From UBA10646 sp046296295 (GTDB lineage Bacteria > Bacteroidota > Bacteroidia > Chitinophagales > Chitinophagaceae), in contig JBKBLG010000005.1 in assembly GCA_046296295.1 (NCBI GenBank), positions 62,001 through 126,000 of the forward strand: 64,000 nt of DNA, given 5' to 3'. Positions 1 to 10,315 of this stretch are shown here, one piece after another. Made by a program: the position numbers and the translations under genes. Below the pieces are notes generated by a model that saw only the letters and a program-made list of their open reading frames with translations, did not search any database and was not told the origin of the DNA. Each line of letters opens with the position of its first letter. Position 1 is the first letter of the stretch.

Positions 1-1
1 C

Positions 2-331
2 AAGGCTAAGCCAATTGAGTGGGTTAGAATTCACAACTTACCAGATCACGTATATTTTAACCATGCTCAACACGTTAAGGCTGGTCAGGTACAATGTCAA
101 ACTTGTCATGGTGAAATCAATAAAATGGGTGAAGTATATCAGTACAGCGATTTAAGTATGGGTTGGTGTATTAACTGTCACCGCGAAACAAAGGTGCAAT
201 TCAAGGAAAATGGCTTCTACAGTATCTACGAGAAGTATCATCAGGATTTAAAGAGTGGTAAGTTAGATAGCACAAAGGGCATCACCGTAGAAAAAATTGG
301 TGGTACTGAGTGTCAAAAATGTCACTACTAA
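2..331 (+). CDS. actA: Alternative complex III subunit ActA, multiheme cytochrome c (5' truncated)
   Basis: The reading frame is open from base 2 to the TAA at 329-331, so only the C-terminal part (109 codons) lies in the window. Three CXXCH heme c motifs are visible: CQTCH at 95-109, CINCH at 167-181 and CQKCH at 311-325. In the family ActA is a membrane-anchored pentaheme cytochrome that passes electrons within alternative complex III, a quinol:electron acceptor oxidoreductase replacing bc1. The assignment rests on these motifs and on actB, actC, actD, actE and actF following on the same strand. The remaining hemes and the membrane anchor should lie upstream. An 89-base gap carrying one copy of the short repeat separates it from actB. 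Confidence 0.88.
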   Translation, partial: KAKPIEWVRIHNLPDHVYFNHAQHVKAGQVQCQTCHGEINKMGEVYQYSDLSMGWCINCHRETKVQFKENGFYSIYEKYHQDLKSGKLDSTKGITVEKIGGTECQKCHY

Positions 332-341
332 TATTATCAGT

Positions 342-355
342 ATTTACCGTAAGGT
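342..355 (+). repeat. Short interspersed hairpin repeat, copy 1 (exact ATTTACCGTAAGGT)
   Basis: Exact consensus 14-mer between actA and actB, preceded by T. It can fold as ACC-GTAA-GGT. It lies about 65 bases before the actB start. Confidence 0.85.
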
Positions 356-420
356 ATTGCTGGGTTCGACTATAACATCTATTATTCAACAAAATACCTC
401 CATACGGAGTAAGGGGTAAC

Positions 421-3400
421 ATGGATAACAAAAAGCATTGGCAAAGTTTTGGTGAGCTGAACAACTCTGAGGCGTTTAAGCAATCAGCAAAAGATGAGTT
501 TAGAGAAGAGCTTCCCTTTGAGGCTGCCGACAATGGTTTCTTGCAGGCTGCCACTCCCCGTAGAGATTTTTTAAAGTATTTAGGTTTTAGCACGGCTGCG
601 GCTGCAGTTGCTGCTAGTTGCGAAATGCCTGTAAAAAAGGCGATACCTTTCGCTAATAAACCTGAAGATATTATTCCGGGTGTAGCTAATTATTACGCCA
701 CTACCTGGGTGCAAGATGGTGATGTGGTGAGTGTATTGGCAAAAGTGCGTGATGGCCGCCCGATTAAAATTGAAGGTAACGATGCATCGCCTTTATACAA
801 AGGTGGTACAAGTGCAAGAGTGCAGGCTTCTGTACTCGACTTGTACGATACTGCTCGCCTTCGTTTTCCGTTAATGGACGGTAAAGAAAGTACTTTTGAT
901 GCTGTTGATAAAGCAGTTACTAGTGCCTTAACTGGTGCCGGTAATGTTGTTTTAGTAACTAGTTCTGTAGTATCTCCATCTACTAAAGCTGTAATTGCAC
1001 AGTTTTTAGCTAAATACCCTGGTAGTAAGCATGTAACTTACGATGCTGTTTCTTACAGTGGTATTTTATTGGCGAATGAAGCTACTTACGGAAAAAAAAC
1101 AATACCTGGTTACCGCTTTGATAAGGCGAAAACAATTGTGAGCTTAGGTGCCGATTTCTTAGGTACGTGGTTGAGCCCGGTTGAATTTAGCAAGCAGTAT
1201 GCTGCTGGCAAGAAAATAAATGAAAAGAACCCAAGTATGAGCAAGCACATTCATTTTGAGAGTGTTGCTAGCTTAACTGGTTCAAACGCCGATGATCGCT
1301 ACTTACACCGTCCAACAGAGGCAGGTGCTGTAGCAGTTGCTTTATACAATGCCATCAATGGTGGTGCGGTAACATTGGCCGATGCTAACCTTAAAAAAGG
1401 AGTTGAAGCTGCTGCCAAAGCTTTATTAGCAACGAAAGGTGCTAGTTTGGTAGTGAGCGGAAGCAACGATGTGAATGTTCAGATTGTTGTAAATGCTATT
1501 AACGAAGCGTTACAATCAGGTGGCAATACCATTGATTGGAGCAGCACTTACAACAGCCGTCAAGGTGTTGATGCTGAATTTGCACAGTTGGTAAGCGATA
1601 TGAACAGCGGTAGTGTTGGTGCTGTGATTTTCTACGGTGCTAACCCTGCTTACACTTGGTACGATAGTGCTAAATTCGCTGAAGCACTCAAGAAGGTAAA
1701 AGTTACCATTAGCCTTAATACAAAAGAAGACGAAACTACGCAGCTTTGTAAGTTCGTAGTTCCTGATCATAACTATTTAGAAAGCTGGGGCGATGCTGAG
1801 CCTAGAACAGGCCACTTCTCAATGCTTCAGCCCACTATTTATCCTTTATTCAAAACCCGTCAATGGCAAGACAGCTTGTTGAAGTGGAGCGGTGCTACTA
1901 CCGATTACCTCAGCTTCTTCAAAAGCTTCTGGATGGGTAAGCTAGGCAGTGAAGATGCTTGGAACAATGCTCTACAACAAGGTGTTGTAAGTGTTGAAGC
2001 CGCTCCTGTTGGAGCCGCTTTCAATGCTGCTGCTGTGGCTGGCGCTACAACCGCAATCGCCGGTTACAAAGTGGGTCAAAAAGGTAGTTTAGAGTTAGCC
2101 TTATACGAAAAAGTGGCACTTGCTGCTGGCCAGGGAGCGAATAACCCATGGTTGCAAGAATTACCAGACCCAGTTACACGTGCTACATGGGATAACTACA
2201 TTATTGTTTCTCCAACTTTAGCGAAGAAGTTACTCAATATCGATTTAACGAATGGTGGTCAGGCCGATGCTTACGAAACGCAACCTGCCAAAAAAGTAGT
2301 TAAATTGACTGTGAACGGCAAAACCATTGAACTACCTGCTCTAATTATACCTGGTACACATGAAGATGCTATTGGTATTGCTGTAGGTTATGGTCGCCAT
2401 GAAAAAATTGGTAAGGCTGCTAAAGGCATTGGTAAGAACGCCTTCCCATTAGCCACTTACGTAAATGGTACTGTGCAGTTAATGGCTGCCGATGTAAAGG
2501 CAGAACTTACTGGCAACAAGTACGATGTAGCACTCACACAAACACACAATACTTACGATACAGAACAAGGTAATCGTACAGAGGTAATGAAAGAACTTAC
2601 CCTAAACGATTTCAAAAAACACCCAACAGAAATTCGTGATCATCGCGATGCAGAATTGAAGCCTTGGGGTGGTTTAGAAAACTTCGAAAAGCAAGGTACT
2701 ATTTACCCTGTGTTCGACCGCCCAGGAGCTAAGTGGGGTATGAGTATCGACTTAAATGCTTGTACTGGTTGCGGCGCTTGCGTAGTAGCTTGTAATGCAG
2801 AAAATAACGTTGCTGTTGTAGGTAAAGAAGAAGTGGTTCGTGGCCATGAAATGCATTGGTTACGTATCGACCGTTACTATAGCGGTAGCTTAGAAAATCC
2901 GAAAGTGGTATTCCAGCCTTTAATGTGCCAGCATTGCGATAACGCACCTTGCGAAAACGTATGTCCGGTAGCTGCTACCAACCACAGTAGCGAAGGTTTG
3001 AACCAAATGACTTATAACCGTTGTATTGGTACACGTTATTGTGCTAACAACTGTCCGTATAAAGTACGTCGCTTTAACTGGGCCGATTATACTGGTGCCG
3101 ATAGTTTTGGTGGTAACCAAGATGAAGCAACTGATACTATTTTAATGATGAACGACGAGCTTACACGTATGGTGTTAAACCCAGACGTAACTGTTCGTAG
3201 CCGTGGTGTTATTGAAAAATGTAGCTTCTGCGTACAGCGCTTACAAGAGGGCAAGTTGAAAGCTAAGAAAGAAAACAGACCACTTGAAACCGGTAAAGAA
3301 GGAAAGTGGGATTTGAAAGTAGCCTGTCAACAAAGCTGCCCTACTGATGCTATCGTGTTCGGTAATGCTAACGATAAGCACAGCGCAATTACAATGCACC

Positions 3401-3573
3401 GCATGGATAACCCGAACAGATTGTTCTTGAGCTTAGAGCCATTACACGTATTACCGAATGTTACTTACCTCGCCAAGGTGCGTAACACCGATGAGCCAGT
3501 ATATGGTCAGTTCCACGGCCCTGCTAAGCATGAAGAAAAGCATGGTGCTACAGAACCTACGCATCACGGATAG
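421..3573 (+). CDS. actB: Alternative complex III subunit ActB, molybdopterin-oxidoreductase-like iron-sulfur protein
   Basis: A 1050-residue protein built like known ActB: a fusion of a molybdopterin-oxidoreductase-type region (about 80-750) and a ferredoxin-type region (about 770-1010). A twin-arginine motif, RRDFLK at 47-52, followed by an Ala-rich stretch suggests Tat export. The C-terminal part shows Cys clusters CTGCGACVVAC, CQHCDNAPCENVC, CIGTRYCANNC and CSFC...CQQSCP, expected to bind one 3Fe-4S and three 4Fe-4S clusters. The Thr in CIGTRYC matches my recollection of ActB proteins. It relays electrons from quinol to the ActA/ActE hemes on the periplasmic side. A 1.4-kb stretch with two unrelated small genes separates it from actC. 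Confidence 0.95.
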   Translation: MDNKKHWQSFGELNNSEAFKQSAKDEFREELPFEAADNGFLQAATPRRDFLKYLGFSTAAAAVAASCEMPVKKAIPFANKPEDIIPGVANYYATTWVQDGDVVSVLAKVRDGRPIKIEGNDASPLYKGGTSARVQASVLDLYDTARLRFPLMDGKESTFDAVDKAVTSALTGAGNVVLVTSSVVSPSTKAVIAQFLAKYPGSKHVTYDAVSYSGILLANEATYGKKTIPGYRFDKAKTIVSLGADFLGTWLSPVEFSKQYAAGKKINEKNPSMSKHIHFESVASLTGSNADDRYLHRPTEAGAVAVALYNAINGGAVTLADANLKKGVEAAAKALLATKGASLVVSGSNDVNVQIVVNAINEALQSGGNTIDWSSTYNSRQGVDAEFAQLVSDMNSGSVGAVIFYGANPAYTWYDSAKFAEALKKVKVTISLNTKEDETTQLCKFVVPDHNYLESWGDAEPRTGHFSMLQPTIYPLFKTRQWQDSLLKWSGATTDYLSFFKSFWMGKLGSEDAWNNALQQGVVSVEAAPVGAAFNAAAVAGATTAIAGYKVGQKGSLELALYEKVALAAGQGANNPWLQELPDPVTRATWDNYIIVSPTLAKKLLNIDLTNGGQADAYETQPAKKVVKLTVNGKTIELPALIIPGTHEDAIGIAVGYGRHEKIGKAAKGIGKNAFPLATYVNGTVQLMAADVKAELTGNKYDVALTQTHNTYDTEQGNRTEVMKELTLNDFKKHPTEIRDHRDAELKPWGGLENFEKQGTIYPVFDRPGAKWGMSIDLNACTGCGACVVACNAENNVAVVGKEEVVRGHEMHWLRIDRYYSGSLENPKVVFQPLMCQHCDNAPCENVCPVAATNHSSEGLNQMTYNRCIGTRYCANNCPYKVRRFNWADYTGADSFGGNQDEATDTILMMNDELTRMVLNPDVTVRSRGVIEKCSFCVQRLQEGKLKAKKENRPLETGKEGKWDLKVACQQSCPTDAIVFGNANDKHSAITMHRMDNPNRLFLSLEPLHVLPNVTYLAKVRNTDEPVYGQFHGPAKHEEKHGATEPTHHG

Positions 3574-3648
3574 TTAACAAATAAAATTCCTAATAATGAA
3601 GAACACAGGAAATGAGAAACTTAGGTCTAACGAAATGTAATTAATAGA

Positions 3649-4128
3649 ATGAAATACATATTCTTACTTTTCTGTTTATTCAACTTTATACTGATAGGAA
3701 AGTCTCAAGAAATCGACTTTCCCTATTATAAAGGGGGGGCAAAATCTTTAAAAGAAGATTTTGGTTACTTCTTAAGTAGCCAATCGAAATTTAATGATAC
3801 TGCATTATTCTTCTTTGCAGAAATAACTTTCAAAAAAAGTATTGATAGTATACAATTTGCATATTTTGATTTAGCTAACATGACTAATTTTGTAGAAAAT
3901 CTCCATCCATTTTTTTCGAATAAAAACGAGAGGTGGCAAAGAAGCGAAATGAATGATTCAACGACAATAATAATTCCAATGGTAATTTTCCCTCTTTGTA
4001 AGTTAGATAGTTGGCCTAATCTAAATTCTAGAGATTTATCAACTTCTAAAATGCCAAAAAGTAAAAATGCAATTTTTTTTGAGCCTCTTGTAGTTAAGTT
4101 GATGTGTGTTGAACCATGTCGAAACTAG
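3649..4128 (+). CDS. Small secreted protein of unknown function, weakly TonB-C-like
   Basis: 159 residues beginning with a clear signal peptide (a hydrophobic run of about 17 residues, then GKSQE). I do not recognise a firm family. The mature part begins FPYYKGGAKSLK and later has ITFKKSIDSI and TTIIIPMVIF, which loosely follows the pattern of TonB C-terminal-like domains (proline, GG, amphipathic helix, beta strands), so a diverged TonB-like fold is possible. It sits between actB and actC, where the ACIII operon is normally continuous. It is more AT-rich than the flanking genes and has poly-A/T runs. Insertion by transfer is inferred, not proven. Confidence 0.6.
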   Translation: MKYIFLLFCLFNFILIGKSQEIDFPYYKGGAKSLKEDFGYFLSSQSKFNDTALFFFAEITFKKSIDSIQFAYFDLANMTNFVENLHPFFSNKNERWQRSEMNDSTTIIIPMVIFPLCKLDSWPNLNSRDLSTSKMPKSKNAIFFEPLVVKLMCVEPCRN

Positions 4129-4397
4129 CTTTAATCATTCCCAAAATTTTAGTTTTCACTTTTTATAATGTACTATATGAAATTAGAAAATTTGTACGCT
4201 AATATTAGAGAGCATAATTATAATCAAATTTATCAGGGATATGCTAAATGGATGAGATAAAATCCTCTTAACATAAAATGATGATAAGATTATGAAATTA
4301 TATGTTTAGTACTACAGATTTTAGACCAAAGTAAAATGGATTCAGCGAGCATTCCAATAGTTCTTTGAACCTACAACTTGTGAATTAGTTAGGAAAA
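4129..4397. other. AT-rich non-coding gap inside the ACIII operon
   Basis: 269 bases between two small secreted-protein genes. It has only short open frames, for example about 30 codons ending near 4260, and no recognisable RNA or terminator. Its composition matches the two flanking genes rather than act genes. Confidence 0.4.
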
Positions 4398-4907
4398 ATG
4401 AGGGTTATATTTTTTTTACTGCTAGTCGTTACAATAAGCAACCGCATTAACGGTCAAGTTGAAAAGCATTTGCTTGATACTGCTAGCAGTAAGAATGATG
4501 TTTCTTTACTTAGAAAGGAATTCTCAAGATGGGGTTTTCCAAAAATCTTTAGTGAAGAGAAGAACTGTAGAATCAATTTTATAATAGAAAAATCGGATAG
4601 AGGATTAAGCATAAAAAGATTGTTTTACATCAATGACAATAATACACTAGACCCAAATTTATTGGCTTGGAATAGTTACTGTGAGAAACTCAAATTAAGT
4701 TTGCAGGATTATGATTTCAAAGATGTTGTATTATATGTCACTTATTTTAGAATTGATTTAAAACATTTCGACCAAGAAAGTAACATTCCGATTACTTGGA
4801 ATTTAGAGCTAAGGAAGGATGAGTATATAGATGTAAATAGTACTACCTCAAGAGTTCTTGTAATGAGGCCAGTATATTTTTTTGAAAATGGTTCTAGGGT
4901 AGAATAG
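4398..4907 (+). CDS. Small secreted protein of unknown function
   Basis: 169 residues with an N-terminal hydrophobic signal sequence (MRVIFFLLLVVTISN) and a likely cleavage site before QVEK. I recognise no domain. The mature part is mixed and charged, with one aromatic-rich stretch near residue 110 (VVLYVTYFRIDL). It follows another orphan secreted-protein gene, in the same orientation, inside the actB-actC gap; both are AT-rich compared with act genes. The pair may be a small acquired cargo or a lineage-specific addition to the operon. It is probably a real gene, since the frame is long, has a signal peptide and lies on the operon strand. Confidence 0.55.
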   Translation: MRVIFFLLLVVTISNRINGQVEKHLLDTASSKNDVSLLRKEFSRWGFPKIFSEEKNCRINFIIEKSDRGLSIKRLFYINDNNTLDPNLLAWNSYCEKLKLSLQDYDFKDVVLYVTYFRIDLKHFDQESNIPITWNLELRKDEYIDVNSTTSRVLVMRPVYFFENGSRVE

Positions 4908-4935
4908 GTGAAACTAAAATAAATATTCAACTATG

Positions 4936-4949
4936 GCCGGGTAACCGGT
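4936..4949 (+). repeat. Small stem-loop CCGG-GTAA-CCGG before actC
   Basis: A 4-bp G+C stem (5 with a terminal G-T) closes a GTAA loop, 17 bases before the actC start. The loop equals that of the window-wide short repeat, but the flanks differ, so kinship is uncertain. Confidence 0.35.
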
Positions 4950-4965
4950 TGTAAATACGGAGCAA

Positions 4966-6405
<1,440 letters not shown>

Positions 6406-6424
6406 TAACAACGCGTAGTTGGCT

Positions 6425-6438
6425 ACCATACGGTAAAT
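6425..6438 (-). repeat. Short interspersed hairpin repeat, variant (ATTTACCGTATGGT on - strand)
   Basis: One mismatch from the consensus 14-mer, in the loop (GTAT). The ACC/GGT stem is intact. It lies between actC and actD. Confidence 0.65.
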
Positions 6439-6490
6439 GAATTAATTGTTAGACTAGCAATCCTGTAACCTACAGGTTTAAATAAAAAAT

Positions 6491-7078
6491 ATGGCAAAGA
6501 AGAAATTTGTAGTAGGTTGTTTTGACACGGAGGATACTTTGTTTCCTGCGGTTAAAAAAGTAAGAATGGCCGGATATAAAATCCACGATGTGTATACGCC
6601 ATTTCCTGTGCACGGGTTAGATCATGCTATGGGCTTACGCGAAACAAGCTTACACACTGCAGGTTTTATTTATGGTATTACGGGTACAACTACTGCAGTA
6701 AGCTGTATTAGTTGGATTTTCACGAAAGATTGGCCGTTGAACATTGGTGGTAAGCCTCATTTTGCATTACCAGCTTGGATACCTATTTGCTTTGAGTTAA
6801 CGGTACTTTTTGCGGCAGTAGGCATGGTACTTACTTTCTGCTACCTCTGTCAGTTAGCACCTTTTGTAAAGAAGCACCACTTCCACGCACGTGCTACAGA
6901 CGACTTATTTGTAATGGTAATTGAAACAACAGATAAAACGAATGTTGACGACCTTAAAGCATTCTTAACCAACAGCGGTGCTGTTGAAACCGATGTTCAG
7001 GTAGCTGAGCCAGGTTGGTGGTTAGGCCGTTACGATAGAGAGCAAGAACTTATCAGAGAAACAGCTGTAGCCCACTAA
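6491..7078 (+). CDS. actD: Alternative complex III subunit ActD (DUF3341)
   Basis: 195 residues. An N-terminal cytosolic alpha/beta part (KKFVVGCFDTEDTLFPAVKKVR) resembles the DUF3341 start. Two membrane spans follow at about 55-75 and 97-120, then a C-terminal domain ending AEPGWWLGRYD. ActD is a small membrane subunit of alternative complex III with no cofactor; its role is structural or possibly in proton movement. The position between actC and actE matches the conserved gene order. Start ATG at 6491 follows a short AT-rich leader. Confidence 0.93.
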   Translation: MAKKKFVVGCFDTEDTLFPAVKKVRMAGYKIHDVYTPFPVHGLDHAMGLRETSLHTAGFIYGITGTTTAVSCISWIFTKDWPLNIGGKPHFALPAWIPICFELTVLFAAVGMVLTFCYLCQLAPFVKKHHFHARATDDLFVMVIETTDKTNVDDLKAFLTNSGAVETDVQVAEPGWWLGRYDREQELIRETAVAH

Positions 7079-7113
7079 TTACGAAAATTACAAAGAACGA
7101 AGAAAGCAAAGCG

Positions 7114-7761
7114 ATGAAAAAATTATCAATCATAATAGCACTTGCAACCAGTGTAGCTGTTGTTTCTTGTAGCGATGTTAAGCGTGAGCCTGGTACGATA
7201 TATATGCCAGATATGGCCTATAGCCGTGCTTATGAAACTTATGCCGATCATAGTGCCTTGAAAGAAGCTGGCATAAACTATAACAATATGCCTGTTGCTG
7301 GTACCATTGCACGTGGTGAAGAATTTCCTTTTCCTATTGCTAAAGATGCACCTGGTGATACGGTGAATTACAATGCGAGCAAGGGTATCAAAAACCCGGT
7401 AGCTACATTAACACAAACCCAGTATGATGAAGCGGAGCGTTTGTACTTAATCAACTGCGGTATTTGTCATGGTACGAAATTAGATGGTAACGGACCGTTG
7501 TATAAAGATGGAGCAGGGCCTTACCCAGCAAAGCCTGCTGCTTTGGTTGGCGATGCGAAATACGAGGCAATGCCTGATGGACAAATGTTTTACTCTATTG
7601 CTTACGGTAAAAACTTGATGGGTAGTTATGCTGCACAATTAAGCCGCAAGCAACGTTGGGAAATTATCACTTACATCAAAATGAAGCAGAAGAAGATCGC
7701 TCCCGGAACAGCAGCTCCTGCTGCTGCAGCCGTAGACACTGCTGCTGTAGCTGCTAAATAA
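7114..7761 (+). CDS. actE: Alternative complex III subunit ActE, monoheme cytochrome c lipoprotein
   Basis: 215 residues. A lipoprotein signal (hydrophobic run to VVSC, lipid Cys19) anchors it in the membrane facing the periplasm. One heme motif CGICH starts at Cys115, with NLMGSYA further on supplying a likely axial Met. An Ala-rich tail ends the protein. In ACIII the monoheme ActE cytochrome hands electrons towards the terminal oxidase, consistent with oxidase genes just downstream. Length and order fit the family. Followed by a 110-base gap with one repeat copy and a small palindrome. Confidence 0.93.
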   Translation: MKKLSIIIALATSVAVVSCSDVKREPGTIYMPDMAYSRAYETYADHSALKEAGINYNNMPVAGTIARGEEFPFPIAKDAPGDTVNYNASKGIKNPVATLTQTQYDEAERLYLINCGICHGTKLDGNGPLYKDGAGPYPAKPAALVGDAKYEAMPDGQMFYSIAYGKNLMGSYAAQLSRKQRWEIITYIKMKQKKIAPGTAAPAAAAVDTAAVAAK

Positions 7762-7771
7762 GCACCTCTTC

Positions 7772-7785
7772 ATTTACCGTAAGGT
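7772..7785 (+). repeat. Short interspersed hairpin repeat (exact ATTTACCGTAAGGT)
   Basis: Exact consensus copy preceded by TTC, ten bases after the actE stop, between actE and actF. Confidence 0.85.
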
Positions 7786-7800
7786 GAACATAATATTTGG

Positions 7801-7818
7801 CCAGCTAGCTGGTTTTTT
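7801..7818 (+). terminator. Palindrome CCAGCTAGCTGG plus T-run between actE and actF
   Basis: A perfect 12-base palindrome is followed at once by six T residues. As RNA it gives only a 4-bp stem with a 4-base loop, so it is at best a weak or partial terminator or a protein site tuning expression between actE and actF. Confidence 0.3.
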
Positions 7819-7871
7819 AGAGAATTAATTACTTAGAGCACAAGGCTCGGCGGATAAAAACAAACAATACG

Positions 7872-9101
7872 ATGGCATCCATTAAAACGCAATTTGAGGT
7901 TCCTGCTAAAATGAAAACCTGGAGTTTGGGTTTGATTATTTTAGGAGCTATTGCTGTAATCGCAGGTTTGGTTACGAAAGGAATGAGTAAAGATGAACAT
8001 GAGCAAGCTGTGTTCTGGGGAACGTTGATGTATAATAGCATCTTCTTCACCCTTATTTGTAATGCAAGTATGTTCTTCATTTGTGTTACTACACTTGCTT
8101 GGGGTGGTTGGCAAACGAGTTTTCGCCGTGTGCCTGAAGCTATTAGTACACTTGTAATGATTTTAGGGCCTATTACCTTGTTGATTTTAGTGTATGTAGC
8201 GGCTATTGGTCACAATCACCATATTTACCATTGGCTAGATAAGAATGTGATGGAAACTGATCCTATTCTAAAGGGTAAGGTAGGTTTCTTGAACCTGAAT
8301 TTCTACCTTATATGGAGTGTATTAACGATTGGCCTTTGGATGCTTTTAGGTGCTCGTATGCGTAAGTTGAGCAGTGAAGCAGACAGTGAAATGAGTTTAG
8401 AAGAGGGCAAAAGCTATATATGGAGAAACACCGTAAATGCTGCACTTTTCATTGTGTGGTTCGCTTTAACTGTAGGTTCTACTGTGCCTTGGTTGTGGAT
8501 GATGAGTATCGATGCACATTGGTACAGCACTATGTATAGCTGGTACACATTTGCTAGCTCGTTTGTTAGTGGTATGAGTTTGATTGCTTTGTTTGTTATT
8601 TATCTAAAGAATAAAGGCTATTTAGAATATACCAACGAAGAACACTTGCACGATATTGGAAAGTTTATGTTTGCCTTCTCTGTGTTCTGGACTTACTTAT
8701 GGTTCAGCCAGTACATGTTGATTTGGTATGCGAATATTCCTGAAGAAACTGTATACTTCAAGCACAGAGTACAAGGACCTTATAAGGGTATCTTCTTCTT
8801 GAACTTGATTATCAACTTTATTGCACCGTTGTTGATTTTGATTAAGCGTAGTGCTAAGCGTAATTATACTTTGGTTACGTTTATGGCGGTACTGATCATC
8901 TTCGGTCACTGGATAGATTTCTACCAAATGGTAATGGGTAGTGTAAGTAAAGAGCATGTAACATTAGGTTGGTTAGACTTTGGAACAGCTGCCCTATTTA
9001 TTGGTTTGATTATTTACTTCACGGGTAAGGCATTGGCTAAAAAGCCTTTGATACCAGAGTATCACCCATTCTTAAAAGAAAGTATAATTCACCACACATA
9101 A
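7872..9101 (+). CDS. actF: Alternative complex III subunit ActF, NrfD-like integral membrane subunit
   Basis: 409 residues with about ten membrane spans, a shorter paralogue of ActC. It starts with a short cytosolic stretch (IKTQFEVPAKMKTW) before the first span. The spans carry conserved-looking polar and aromatic residues such as FWTYLWFSQYMLIWYANIPEE, a stretch I associate with ActF. It completes the ACIII set in the standard order A, B, C, D, E, F. The next gene, oxidase subunit II, starts 63 bases on, suggesting one co-transcribed ACIII-oxidase unit. Confidence 0.94.
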   Translation: MASIKTQFEVPAKMKTWSLGLIILGAIAVIAGLVTKGMSKDEHEQAVFWGTLMYNSIFFTLICNASMFFICVTTLAWGGWQTSFRRVPEAISTLVMILGPITLLILVYVAAIGHNHHIYHWLDKNVMETDPILKGKVGFLNLNFYLIWSVLTIGLWMLLGARMRKLSSEADSEMSLEEGKSYIWRNTVNAALFIVWFALTVGSTVPWLWMMSIDAHWYSTMYSWYTFASSFVSGMSLIALFVIYLKNKGYLEYTNEEHLHDIGKFMFAFSVFWTYLWFSQYMLIWYANIPEETVYFKHRVQGPYKGIFFLNLIINFIAPLLILIKRSAKRNYTLVTFMAVLIIFGHWIDFYQMVMGSVSKEHVTLGWLDFGTAALFIGLIIYFTGKALAKKPLIPEYHPFLKESIIHHT

Positions 9102-9164
9102 GTTCAACTATAAGCTTGAACAAAATGTTACTAGTTACGAAAGGCATTTAAACTTTGTATAACC

Positions 9165-10250
9165 ATGTCGATGTATTTAATAATTGCAGTGATTGTGTTG
9201 GTGTTCTTGGTTATTTTCCAAATAGCTAAGGCCAGCGAATATGTGAGTGTTTTAAAAGGTGAGGAAAAAACTCGTAAACAAAGCAATAAAATCAATGCTT
9301 TTTTGATGGTTGCTTTCCTTGTATTGGGTTTGATTGGTGTATATGTATGCCATGAGTTATACTACGGCAAAACCCTTTTCCCGCAGGGTAGTGCCAGTGT
9401 ACAAGGTGAGAAAGTAGATAGCATGTTCATGTGGACGGTAGCTATCACTGGTATAGTATTTTTTATCACTCAAATTATTCTTTTTTGGTTTTCATATAAG
9501 TACCAAGAAAATCCGAAGCGCAAGGTTTTTTACTTTGCACACAATAATACCATGGAGTTGGTGTGGACCGTGATTCCTGCCATTGCCTTAACTATACTAG
9601 TGGTTATTGGTCTACGTAACTGGTTTGAATTTACCAGCGAAGCACCTAGAGAAGCACTTAAAGTAGAAGTAGTAGGTAAGCAATTCGGTTGGTTGTTCCG
9701 TTACCCTGGTAAAGATGGTGTGTTCGGTAAGAAGTATTACAAGAACATCAACGAAGCTCAAAGCAACCCATTAGGTCAAATTTGGGATGATAAAGCAAAT
9801 GAAGATGATGTGGTGCTTACGCAAACGATGTATATCGTTAAAGATCGTCCTGTAAAGCTTATCATTGGTTCACGTGATGTAATACATGATGTTGGCTTAC
9901 CACACTTCCGTATGAAAATGGATGCTGTACCAGGTATACCTACCACAATATGGTTCACGCCAAAGTATACTACTAAGGAAATGAAGGAGCGTACAAACAA
10001 TCCTAACTTTCAATACGAAATTAGCTGTGATCAAATGTGTGGTAATGGTCACTATTCTATGAAAGGGGTAATTGAAGTGGTAACCCAAGCAGAATATGAT
10101 GCATGGATCGCAAGTCAAAAGCCCAACTATTTTGCTGCGTTCCCAGATAAGGACCCTGCAAATGTTAAACCAGCTGCAACAGCAGATAGCACTAAGCTTA
10201 CACAGAATAATAAGGGTGTAGCGATAGTTGCACAAAAAACAAAAATGTAG
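9165..10250 (+). CDS. ctaC: Cytochrome c oxidase subunit II with CuA site
   Basis: 361 residues. There is one additional N-terminal span, a further span near residue 45-65, then the usual two-helix hairpin (about 88-110 and 130-150), and a periplasmic cupredoxin domain. The CuA site is complete: a His in DVGLPHFR and then CDQMCGNGHYSM, giving Cys288, Cys292, His296 and Met299. It accepts electrons from cytochrome c and passes them to subunit I. No C-terminal cytochrome c domain is present, so the ActE heme or another cytochrome is the likely donor. It lies between actF and ctaD. Confidence 0.95.
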   Translation: MSMYLIIAVIVLVFLVIFQIAKASEYVSVLKGEEKTRKQSNKINAFLMVAFLVLGLIGVYVCHELYYGKTLFPQGSASVQGEKVDSMFMWTVAITGIVFFITQIILFWFSYKYQENPKRKVFYFAHNNTMELVWTVIPAIALTILVVIGLRNWFEFTSEAPREALKVEVVGKQFGWLFRYPGKDGVFGKKYYKNINEAQSNPLGQIWDDKANEDDVVLTQTMYIVKDRPVKLIIGSRDVIHDVGLPHFRMKMDAVPGIPTTIWFTPKYTTKEMKERTNNPNFQYEISCDQMCGNGHYSMKGVIEVVTQAEYDAWIASQKPNYFAAFPDKDPANVKPAATADSTKLTQNNKGVAIVAQKTKM

Positions 10251-10315
10251 TCGATAGCGGCAAACAAGGCAACGCTTTCGGTGTTATAAAGAACCAGATT
10301 TACAAAAAGATTGAT

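Noticed and set aside
4169..4260. About 30-codon frame between the two orphan secreted-protein genes
   Set aside because: Too short, no signal or family resemblance; AT-rich background gives such frames by chance.
7601..7615. CTTACGGTAAAA in actE as a repeat copy
   Set aside because: Encodes AYGKN, lacks the leading ACC and final T; stem not formed.
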